NCBI RefSeq assembly: GCF_022387135.1
Contig: NZ_CP092462.1
Span: forward strand, 558,001-622,000
DNA: 64,000 nt
Direction of reading: 5' to 3'
DNA from: Comamonas sp. B21-038
Lineage (GTDB): Bacteria; Pseudomonadota; Gammaproteobacteria; Burkholderiales; Burkholderiaceae_C
Below, piece by piece: positions 35,639 through 42,077 of the stretch (position 1 is its first letter; each line of letters starts with the position of its first letter). The position numbers were made by a program, and so were the translations under genes. The notes beneath the pieces are model-generated. The model ran no database searches and was not told the origin of the DNA. It saw only the letters and a program-made list of their open reading frames with translations.

Positions 35639-35658
35639 TTCGGTTTCATGCCGGGCGC

Positions 35659-35853
35659 ATGTGGCTCACTCCCAGTCCCACAGACCTCTTGCATGCGCCG
35701 CCCACGCGGGCAACGGCTTTATTACAACGGTTGCTGCGCCGCGTGGCGCAGCAGCGTGACGCGGCCCGGCGCACCTGGTGCAGTCCGGGCGCGGCCCTGA
35801 CCGCGCTGGAGGTTCTGCGGCGCCTGGGTCAATCCTGCTGCAAATGCTGGTAG
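35659..35853 (+). CDS. Possible small protein of 64 residues
   Basis: A 64-codon frame starting 20 bases after the previous small gene. The product has a central amphipathic, arginine-rich helix (LLQRLLRRVAQQRDAARR) and four cysteines, three of them in the tail (QSCCKCW). No clear ribosome-binding site is seen. The last 25 bases overlap the 3' end of the anti-sigma gene on the opposite strand. It may be co-translated with the 57-residue ORF, or it may be chance. Confidence 0.4.
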   Translation: MWLTPSPTDLLHAPPTRATALLQRLLRRVAQQRDAARRTWCSPGAALTALEVLRRLGQSCCKCW

Positions 35854-36698
35854 ACCGCTTGTGACACGCGCATCAGCTCGGTCCGGTCTGCCTCTGCCGC
35901 AATGGCGTAACCCAGGTGGTTCTCCACCCAGTAAAAGACATTGACCGGCCCCTCCTGGCCAAACCTGAACTGTGCGTCGTTCTGCAGCGCCACTTCGCGC
36001 GTCACATACAGCGTCAGGCGCAGACCTGACCCACTCTCGTACATGAACTGCGCGACCGGACCGCTGCCGCCGGGCAGCAGACGGCCACCCATCAGGTGGT
36101 AGCCCAGCGCCTGGAGCGCAGGAGGGCGTACGTTCGCGCCGGTGCGCTTGGTCAGCCAGGTCACCAGCGCCTGCTCTTGCTCGGCCCCGATTTCCACCGG
36201 CCGCCGCACATCCGGGCTGTAGACGCCATGGGCAATCGCGGCGCGCTGGGCAAAGCCGCTCAAGGCCGTGCCGCTGGCCGGCAGCAGCTGGGCGGATTCC
36301 GGGGTGGGGGATGCGGGCCGGCCAGCGTTGGCGAGCTGGATGGCCTTGGCATCGACGGCGCCCCGGACCGACCAGGCAGCGACGGCACTGATGACCGCCA
36401 CCAGCAAGCCGGCGGCCAGGCTGCGCCAGGGCATTGCGCTGTGCGCAGCGCGCAAGGGCAGGCCCATCGGCAAGGGCTCGTCCATCACGGGTGCCAGCAT
36501 GTCGCGCAGCCGCGCATTCTGCTGCTGCCAATCCTCCACACGGGCGCGTTCTTCCGGGTGCTCGTGCAGGTAGTGCTCAACCTGGAGGCGGCGTGCGCTG
36601 GGCAATTGCCGGTCCACATAGGCATGCAGATCGGCTTCGGTCACCGGCGGTAGGGGACTGGCGTCCAGGGTTTGGAGAGAGGGCTTGTCCATGGTCAC
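35829..36698 (-). CDS. Anti-sigma factor (membrane, RskA/ChrR-like)
   Basis: A 289-residue inner-membrane regulator. A cytoplasmic sigma-binding region (residues 1-85: TEADLHAYVDRQLPSARRLQVEHYLHEHPEERARVEDWQQQN) resembles the anti-sigma zinc-finger-like fold without the Cys residues. One transmembrane segment follows at about 92-110, then a periplasmic domain of about 180 residues. It is translated from an ATG overlapping the stop of the ECF sigma gene, the usual coupling for a sigma/anti-sigma pair. The periplasmic part should sense the signal that frees the sigma factor. The signal is unknown. Confidence 0.88.
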   Translation of the reverse strand: MTMDKPSLQTLDASPLPPVTEADLHAYVDRQLPSARRLQVEHYLHEHPEERARVEDWQQQNARLRDMLAPVMDEPLPMGLPLRAAHSAMPWRSLAAGLLVAVISAVAAWSVRGAVDAKAIQLANAGRPASPTPESAQLLPASGTALSGFAQRAAIAHGVYSPDVRRPVEIGAEQEQALVTWLTKRTGANVRPPALQALGYHLMGGRLLPGGSGPVAQFMYESGSGLRLTLYVTREVALQNDAQFRFGQEGPVNVFYWVENHLGYAIAAEADRTELMRVSQAVYQHLQQD

Positions 36699-37237
36699 TT
36701 CACCCGTTGGATTCTTTGCGCTGCATGGCTGACTTTGTCCTGCTCCTTGCTCTGGCCCTGGCTGGCCATCTCGTCGCGCAGCCGGGCGCGTGCCCGCGAG
36801 AGCCGCGACATCACCGTGCCCAGCGGCACGCCGGTGATCTGTGCCACTTCCTGGTAGCTCATCTCCTCGACACTGATGAGCAGCAGCACTTCGCGCTGCT
36901 CGGGCGGCAGGCGCTGCAGCAGGCGATCCAGGTCACGCACTTCGAGCGCATCGGCCTGCTGGGGCCGCTGGGGCAGCTCGGGCAGGTCGTCGCCCGCGCT
37001 GTCCTCGGGCCGGCTGCGCTGGGCGCGCAGGCGGTCGATGAAATGGTTGTGCATGATGCCAAACATCCAGGCGCGCACCTCATTGCGCTTTTGCCACATG
37101 GAAAAGCGCGACCAGGCGCGCTCCAATGTGTCCTGCACCAGGTCGTCGGCCCGGTCGGGGTCGGAGACCAGGCCGCGCGCATAGCGCCGCAGGCTGGGGA
37201 TGCAGGCGACGATCTCCGCTTCGTCCTGTGCGCGCAT
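36695..37237 (-). CDS. ECF-family RNA polymerase sigma factor
   Basis: A 180-residue extracytoplasmic-function sigma factor with only regions 2 and 4. Region 2 is visible as DPDRADDLVQDTLERAWSRF and VRAWMFGIMHNHFIDRLRA; region 4 as LPPEQREVLLLISVEEMSYQEVAQITGVPLGTVMSRLSRARARL. The start at 37237 excludes an upstream tail that lacks sigma features. It lies between a small secreted-protein gene and its anti-sigma gene. A GGAATA-N16-CGTC promoter ahead of the operon suggests autoregulation. Confidence 0.93.
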   Translation of the reverse strand: MRAQDEAEIVACIPSLRRYARGLVSDPDRADDLVQDTLERAWSRFSMWQKRNEVRAWMFGIMHNHFIDRLRAQRSRPEDSAGDDLPELPQRPQQADALEVRDLDRLLQRLPPEQREVLLLISVEEMSYQEVAQITGVPLGTVMSRLSRARARLRDEMASQGQSKEQDKVSHAAQRIQRVK

Positions 37238-37287
37238 GGGTGCTGTAGCTTTGGGGGCGTGGGTGGGTGGCCGGCAGCAGCGGGCGC

Positions 37288-37662
37288 TTACTTGACGACG
37301 TGCCAGACGTCCTTGAAGTTGTCGCCGGTGGCGTCGCCTGCCTTCTTGTCCGCAGTATAGGTATAGAGCGGCTTGCCCTTGTACGCCCACTGCAGGCTGC
37401 CGTCATCGCGGGTGATGATGCTGTAGTCGCCTTCCGGCTTGGCACCGGCCGCTGCCGCCACTGCGGGCCACAGCGCAATGCAGGGGCCGTTGCACATGCT
37501 CTTGTTGCTGCCGGCAACGTCCTTGTCGAAGGTGTAGAGCGTCATGCCGCTGGCATTGACCAGCATGCCATTGGCCATCCTGGCCACCGGCTCGGCCTGT
37601 GCGATAGGCGCCAGCAGTGCAGCCAAAGACAGGGCGATCAGGGAGACTTGGAGGTTTTTCAT
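37288..37662 (-). CDS. Secreted COG4315-type repeat protein
   Basis: A 124-residue exported protein with a signal peptide at 1 to about 23 (LLAPIAQA). Two repeats of the family called secreted repeat of unknown function follow: one around LVNASGMTLYTFDKDVAG (34-51) with a Cys pair in MCNGPCIALWP, and one around AYKGKPLYTYTADKKAGD. The family is often encoded with ECF sigma factors and may sense or respond to oxidative damage in the envelope; its chemistry is not known. It is the first gene of the sigma operon. Confidence 0.88.
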   Translation of the reverse strand: MKNLQVSLIALSLAALLAPIAQAEPVARMANGMLVNASGMTLYTFDKDVAGSNKSMCNGPCIALWPAVAAAAGAKPEGDYSIITRDDGSLQWAYKGKPLYTYTADKKAGDATGDNFKDVWHVVK

Positions 37663-37703
37663 CGCAAAGATCTTTCAAGTGGGGGTGGAAGAACACTGCT
37701 ATG

Positions 37704-37730
37704 GACGAATGGCAGTGCCGCTTTATTCCC
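37704..37730 (-). promoter_or_regulatory. ECF-type promoter of the sigma operon
   Basis: On the minus strand, GGGAATAAAG (37721-37730) is followed after 16 bases, counted from GGAATA, by CGTC (37704-37707). This is the architecture of ECF sigma promoters (GGAA-type -35 and CGTC -10). It lies about 40 bases before the first gene, supporting positive autoregulation by the encoded sigma factor. Confidence 0.68.
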
Positions 37731-37830
37731 GCCCCTTGAAAATTCTTAGCGCGCTCTGCAGGCGCTGAGGGGCAGTGCCCGCCCATGCAGCGCTGGATGG
37801 CTGCCAATGTGGTGCGCAATCTTTCTCTGA

Positions 37831-37850
37831 TACTGTATATTTATACAGTT
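37831..37850. promoter_or_regulatory. LexA (SOS) box
   Basis: TACTGTATATTTATACAGTT contains the CTGT-N8-ACAG core of the proteobacterial LexA operator and differs from the best-known form only in the centre and last base. It lies 61 bases before the 65-residue ORF and about 170 bases before the divergent sigma operon. Control of the short ORF is the simplest reading. Confidence 0.8.
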
Positions 37851-37911
37851 TAAAGACCAGCCATGGCCTGCGCCGTGCGCGCTGGCATCCGATAAGAAGA
37901 GAGGAGTTCGC

Positions 37912-38109
37912 ATGATTGAAGTGGTCCATGACAACCTGAGCGATGCCGGGGATGGGGGAGAGGGCGCTGCCGCGTTGCCGCAGCTGGCTGCCGCCTCGGT
38001 GTTCCGGCAACTGGCGCACAAGCATGGCTTGCTGGCGCCAGGCGAAGAGGCGAGCCCGCAGATGCAGGCGTTTCTGGCGGAACTGGCCTTGCTCACCGAT
38101 CTTTTCTGA
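37912..38109 (+). CDS. Small SOS-controlled protein of 65 residues
   Basis: A short gene with AGAGGAG a few bases before ATG and a near-perfect LexA box upstream. The product is acidic, without signal peptide or membrane segment, and starts MIEVVHDNLSDAGDGGEG; the C-terminal half looks helical and leucine-rich (FRQLAHKHGLL, MQAFLAELALLTDLF). I do not recognise it. Small SOS genes elsewhere encode division inhibitors, RecA or polymerase modulators, or toxins. No such domain can be claimed here. Confidence 0.72.
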   Translation: MIEVVHDNLSDAGDGGEGAAALPQLAAASVFRQLAHKHGLLAPGEEASPQMQAFLAELALLTDLF

Positions 38110-38243
38110 GCGCTGTGCAGCGATGCTGCCCGCATCGCTTGTGCGGCCGGCGCAGTGAAGCGGTGACACCCGCGCGAGCTTGCAAGCGCCCGATGCACGG
38201 TGCAAGGCCGCGCTCCTAGGCCAAACCCGGATTTCTCCGAAAT

Positions 38244-38263
38244 TACATTACACACATAATGTA
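38244..38263. promoter_or_regulatory. Operator-like inverted repeat before the TetR gene
   Basis: TACATTA and TAATGTA form 7-base arms separated by six bases (CACACA). The repeat ends 16 bases before the GTG start of the TetR gene, so the regulator probably represses itself and the genes downstream. Confidence 0.7.
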
Positions 38264-38279
38264 TTTCAGGAGACCTGTT

Positions 38280-38879
38280 GTGCCGAACCTGCACCAAATC
38301 AAAAGCGAACAGACGCGTGAGCGCCTGATGGATGCTGCACTCGATGTGATGCAGGCCAAAGGCATTGCCAGCCTGTCGATGCATGAGGTGGCCCGCATGG
38401 CGGGGATGACCACCGGGGCGGTGCAGCACCACTTCTCGTCGAAGGCCGAGCTGATGCTGCAGATCATCCGGCGGCTGGTGCAGAAGATCGATACCGACGA
38501 CAGCTTCTGGCCATCGCCGCGCTGGTCCATGCGGCGGCGTGCCGACCATTTTGTGCACGAGGCCTGGCACCGGCTCTATGGCCAGCCGCGCTTTGCGGTG
38601 GCCTGGGAGGCTTATCTGGCCGTGCGTGCTGACAAGGACATCGTCGCCCATATCCGCGCCGAGCGCGCCCTCATCAATGAGCAGCTGCAGCAGCGCCTGT
38701 GCGGTAGCTTTCCTGAATGGGCAGCGGCGCCCGATGGCGCAGCGCGCTGCCAGCTGGTGCTGTCCTGCCTGCGCGGCCTGGGTGTCGTCGCGCCGTTTTC
38801 CAGCCCGGCTGCGATTGACCAGCAACTGCAGCAGCTGTCCCTGCTACTTCAATCATTTTCCAGCGAGGTGTCCCCTTGA
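38280..38879 (+). CDS. TetR-family transcriptional regulator
   Basis: A 199-residue repressor with an N-terminal helix-turn-helix (residues about 10-55: RERLMDAALDVMQAKGIASLSMHEVARMAGMTTGAVQHHFSSKAELM) and a ligand-binding helical domain. The GTG at 38280, seven bases after AGGAGA, is chosen as start because an ATG at 38259 lies inside the inverted-repeat operator. Its stop overlaps the start of the Bug-type binding-protein gene, so regulator, binding protein and amidase form one operon, probably induced by the amide or carboxylate that is taken up. Confidence 0.9.
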   Translation: MPNLHQIKSEQTRERLMDAALDVMQAKGIASLSMHEVARMAGMTTGAVQHHFSSKAELMLQIIRRLVQKIDTDDSFWPSPRWSMRRRADHFVHEAWHRLYGQPRFAVAWEAYLAVRADKDIVAHIRAERALINEQLQQRLCGSFPEWAAAPDGAARCQLVLSCLRGLGVVAPFSSPAAIDQQLQQLSLLLQSFSSEVSP

Positions 38880-39829
38880 TCAGAGCATCCCTTCTTGCCT
38901 GTGGCCTGTCAGCCTGGGCACTCGGTGCCGCCGCACAAAGCCCCCTGCAGGTGATTGCGCAGCAGCCGCCAGGCAGCGGCTCGGACGCCATGACGCGCGC
39001 CTGGGGCGAATGCGCCGGGCGGCTGATGGGGCGTCCGGTGGTGGTCCAGAACAAGCCGGGTGCCAACGGCATCCTGGCCATCAACTACCTCAAGGGCCAG
39101 GCGGCCGATGGCTCGTTTGCAATGACGATCGGCATGTCGCAGATGACGATCACCCCTTATGTGCACACGCAGATGCCCTATGACCCGCTGAAGGACTTTG
39201 CCGGTGTGGCGATGATTGGCTCGTCGCCGCTGGTGCTGGTGGTGCCGGCGGGGGCGGGCATCAGCAAGCTGGCTGATCTGGAAAAGGTGGCCCGGTCCCA
39301 GGCCGGCGGGCTCAACTTTGGCTCGCCCGGCAAGGGCAGCCCCGCGCATCTGCTGACCACCGCACTGACCGATGCGATGCACTGGCCCGCCACCCATGTG
39401 CCCTTTGTCGGTGAGAGCGCAGGCCTGACGGCGCTGATGGGCCAGCAGATCCAGGCGATGACCTTGGTGCTGAACACGGCAGCGCCCCAGGTCAAGGCCG
39501 GCAAGCTGGTACCGCTGGCTGTGTTTGCCAGCCAGCGCTCGGCTGTGTTGCCCGAGGTGCCGACGATTGCCGAGGCCGGTGGGCCGGCCGTGCTGGCGCG
39601 GCCGTCCTGGATTGCGGTGGTGGCCAAGAAGGGCACGCCGCCAGAGGTGATCAAGACCTTGAACGACGCCACCAACCAGTGCTACAGCGACCCGGTCTAT
39701 GCCAACAGCATGGACAAGATGGGCGTGACCCTGATGCGCAGCCAGCCTGCCGATGTGCTGGGCTTTGCCGAGCGCGACATTGCCGTCTGGAAGCCTTTGA
39801 TCGACAAACTGGGATTGGCAACGCAATGA
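38876..39829 (+). CDS. Bug/TctC-type periplasmic binding protein
   Basis: A 317-residue solute-binding protein of the Bug family, which captures carboxylates and amides. A signal peptide ends near GAAAQS, and the Bug pattern follows: VIAQQPPGSGSDAMTRAWGE, VVVQNKPGANGILAINYLK, NFGSPGKGSPAHLLT and VPTIAEAGG. The start is TTG at 38876, overlapping the TetR stop. No TctA/TctB membrane genes are nearby, so it must share a transporter encoded elsewhere or act as an extracellular sensor, as is common for the many Bug proteins of this bacterial group. An amidase gene follows directly. Confidence 0.9.
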   Translation: MIRASLLACGLSAWALGAAAQSPLQVIAQQPPGSGSDAMTRAWGECAGRLMGRPVVVQNKPGANGILAINYLKGQAADGSFAMTIGMSQMTITPYVHTQMPYDPLKDFAGVAMIGSSPLVLVVPAGAGISKLADLEKVARSQAGGLNFGSPGKGSPAHLLTTALTDAMHWPATHVPFVGESAGLTALMGQQIQAMTLVLNTAAPQVKAGKLVPLAVFASQRSAVLPEVPTIAEAGGPAVLARPSWIAVVAKKGTPPEVIKTLNDATNQCYSDPVYANSMDKMGVTLMRSQPADVLGFAERDIAVWKPLIDKLGLATQ

Positions 39830-41337
39830 GTCTGGTAGAACACAGCGCCGTTGAGCTGCGCAGCCTGATCCAGAGCCGGCAGATCTCGCCGGTCGAACTG
39901 CTCGATGATTGCATCGCCCGCATGCAGGCCATCAACCCGGCGGTGAATGCGCTCTGCGCGACCGATTTCGAGCGGGCCCGCACCGCCGCCCAGCTGGCGG
40001 AAGCGCAAGTGGGGCGGCGCAGCCAGCTGCCGCTGCTCCACGGCCTGCCGTTGGGTGTGAAGGACTTGCAGGCCACCGAAGGCCTGCTGACCACCAGCGG
40101 CAATGTGCGGCTGCGCGGCCATGTGCCCGTCAAAGACAATGCCTTCGTGGCCCGGCTGCGTGCCCAGGGCGCAATCGTGACGGCGAAGACCAATACGCCG
40201 GACATGGGCGCCGGTGCCAACAGCCGCAACCCGGTCTGGGGCGCTACCGGCAACCCCTTCAACCCGGATCTGAATGCCGGTGGCTCATCGGGCGGCTCGG
40301 CCGCAGCGCTGGCGACCGGCATGTTTCCGCTCTGCACCGGCTCGGACACCGGCGGCTCACTGCGCATTCCGGCGGCGCTGTGTGGCGTGGTCGGCCTGCG
40401 CCCGTCGCCGGGCCTGATTGCCAATGATGACCGCCCGCTGGGATGGTCGGCGATCTCGGTGCTCGGCCCCATGGGCCGTGATGTGGCCGATACCGCGCTG
40501 ATGATGCAGGCCAGCATGGGCCCGCACCCGATGGATCCGCTGAGCATGGGCGTGCGCCATGCACCCGTCTGGCCTGTGCCCGAGATGGACCTGCGCGGCC
40601 TGCGCGTGGCCTACACCGAGGACTTTGGCACCTGCGCGGTCGACCCGTTGGTGCGCCGCGCCTTTCGCCAGCGGGTGCAGGCCTTGGCCGGCGAGGTGGC
40701 CTGCATGGACGCCTTGCCCTGGAACCTGGAAGAGGCGCACCGCTGCTTTGACATCATCCGCGCCGAGAGCTTTGTCGCCGCGTTTGCCGATACCTACCGA
40801 ACGGCCCCCGAAACCCTGGGCCCCAATGTGCTGGCCAATGTGGAGATGGCCGCCAGCATCAGCCTGGGCGACCGGGCCTGGGCGCACCTGGCGCAGACCC
40901 GCATCCAGCGTTTGTTCCAGCGCACGTTTGAGCAATACGACCTGGTGCTGGCGCCGGTGACGCCACTGTCGCCCTTCCCCTGGACGCAGCTCTATGCGCA
41001 GGAGGTGGATGGCCACACCCAGCGCAACTACTACGAATGGCTGAGCCTGACCTATGTGGTGACCCTGGCGACCAACCCGGCGCTGTCGTTGCCCTGCGGC
41101 CGTGACGAGGCGGGCATGCCTTTTGGCCTGCAGATGATCGGCCCGCTGCACCAGGACGGCCGCCTGCTGGCGATGGCCGCTGCGGTCGAGAAGCTGGGCC
41201 TGCACAACACCGGCTTTGCCCGCCCCCGCCCCGACCTGGCTGCGTTGGCCCAGCCCCGGCCCGCGCTGCGCAGCATCGTCACCCACCCGCCAGAGCTGGG
41301 TGGCGCCGCGCAGGCCCCTGTGGGCCAGGCCGTGTAA
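39826..41337 (+). CDS. Amidase (amidase-signature family)
   Basis: A 503-residue hydrolase of the amidase-signature family. The Ser-cisSer-Lys triad is visible: Lys in GVKDLQATEG (about residue 74), the first Ser in GGSSGGSAAALATG, and the nucleophilic Ser in GSDTGGSLRIPAALCGVVGLRPS. It probably hydrolyses an amide taken up with help of the adjacent Bug protein. Similarity within the family is too broad to name a substrate; GatA is excluded because gatB and gatC are absent and the setting is catabolic. Confidence 0.9.
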   Translation: MSLVEHSAVELRSLIQSRQISPVELLDDCIARMQAINPAVNALCATDFERARTAAQLAEAQVGRRSQLPLLHGLPLGVKDLQATEGLLTTSGNVRLRGHVPVKDNAFVARLRAQGAIVTAKTNTPDMGAGANSRNPVWGATGNPFNPDLNAGGSSGGSAAALATGMFPLCTGSDTGGSLRIPAALCGVVGLRPSPGLIANDDRPLGWSAISVLGPMGRDVADTALMMQASMGPHPMDPLSMGVRHAPVWPVPEMDLRGLRVAYTEDFGTCAVDPLVRRAFRQRVQALAGEVACMDALPWNLEEAHRCFDIIRAESFVAAFADTYRTAPETLGPNVLANVEMAASISLGDRAWAHLAQTRIQRLFQRTFEQYDLVLAPVTPLSPFPWTQLYAQEVDGHTQRNYYEWLSLTYVVTLATNPALSLPCGRDEAGMPFGLQMIGPLHQDGRLLAMAAAVEKLGLHNTGFARPRPDLAALAQPRPALRSIVTHPPELGGAAQAPVGQAV

Positions 41338-41362
41338 GCACGGAAGTCTTTCCGCTGAAGGC

Positions 41363-41392
41363 AAGCCTGCCATGGCGGTGGCAGGCTTTTTT
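41363..41392 (+). terminator. Rho-independent terminator after the amidase gene
   Basis: A stem AAGCCTGCC/GGCAGGCTT with an 8-base loop is followed by a run of T. It ends the TetR-Bug-amidase transcript before greB. Confidence 0.85.
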
Positions 41393-41435
41393 CTTTCTGG
41401 CAGGGAGCCCCCTCAATCTTTGTTTAAATAGCGGC

Positions 41436-41996
41436 ATGAACAAGGCCTTTACCAAAGAGACGGACAACGACGACGATGACGATCTGCCGCAACTGCCGAC
41501 AATCGCTGGCGGCAAGAACTACATCACGCCCGGGGGCTACCGCGCGCTGGAGCAGGAGCTGCTGCAGCTGATCGATGACGAACGGCCCAAGGTGGTGGAG
41601 GTGGTGCACTGGGCCGCCAGCAATGGCGACCGCTCGGAAAATGGCGACTACCTGTATGGCAAGAAGCGCCTGCGCGAGATTGACCGGCGCATCCGCTTTC
41701 TGACCAAGCGCATGGAAGCGGCCGAGGTGGTGGACCCGGGCGTGCACCATGGCAGCGACCAGGTGTACTTCGGAGCGACGGTGCACTACTGCGATGAGCA
41801 GGGCAGCGAGGAGTCGATCACCATCATGGGCATTGACGAGGCTGACGCCAGCCGGGGCCAGGTCAGCTGGGTGGCGCCCATTGCGCGCGCGCTGCTCAAG
41901 GCCCGCATAGGCGACGAGGTGCAGTTGCCCACGCCGGGCGGTGTGCGGGTGCTAGAAGTGCTGGATGTGCAGTACCCGGGACCGGGGACTTCCTGA
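41436..41996 (+). CDS. greB: Transcription elongation factor GreB
   Basis: A 186-residue elongation factor that rescues backtracked RNA polymerase by inducing transcript cleavage. An acidic leader (NDDDDDLPQ) is followed by a coiled-coil with the conserved tip residues in HWAASNGDRSENGDYLYGKKRLREIDRRIRFL (about 63-94), including the catalytic acidic pair at the hairpin tip. A C-terminal FKBP-like domain contains GDEVQLPTPGG. The length and the GreB-type Asp/Glu leader favour GreB over GreA. It converges on spoT. Confidence 0.93.
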   Translation: MNKAFTKETDNDDDDDLPQLPTIAGGKNYITPGGYRALEQELLQLIDDERPKVVEVVHWAASNGDRSENGDYLYGKKRLREIDRRIRFLTKRMEAAEVVDPGVHHGSDQVYFGATVHYCDEQGSEESITIMGIDEADASRGQVSWVAPIARALLKARIGDEVQLPTPGGVRVLEVLDVQYPGPGTS

Positions 41997-42016
41997 AAGA
42001 GCGGAGCCCCAAAACT

Positions 42017-42041
42017 ACAGCGCGCCATCAAGGCGCGCTGT
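42017..42041. terminator. Inverted repeat between greB and spoT, likely bidirectional terminator
   Basis: A perfect 10-base stem (ACAGCGCGCC/GGCGCGCTGT) with a 5-base loop lies between the convergent genes. Read on the minus strand it is followed within two bases by TTTT, so it suits termination of spoT best. Confidence 0.65.
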
Positions 42042-42077
42042 TGTGGCGAGAGCGTCCCGAACGTTGTCGGGCCTCCA

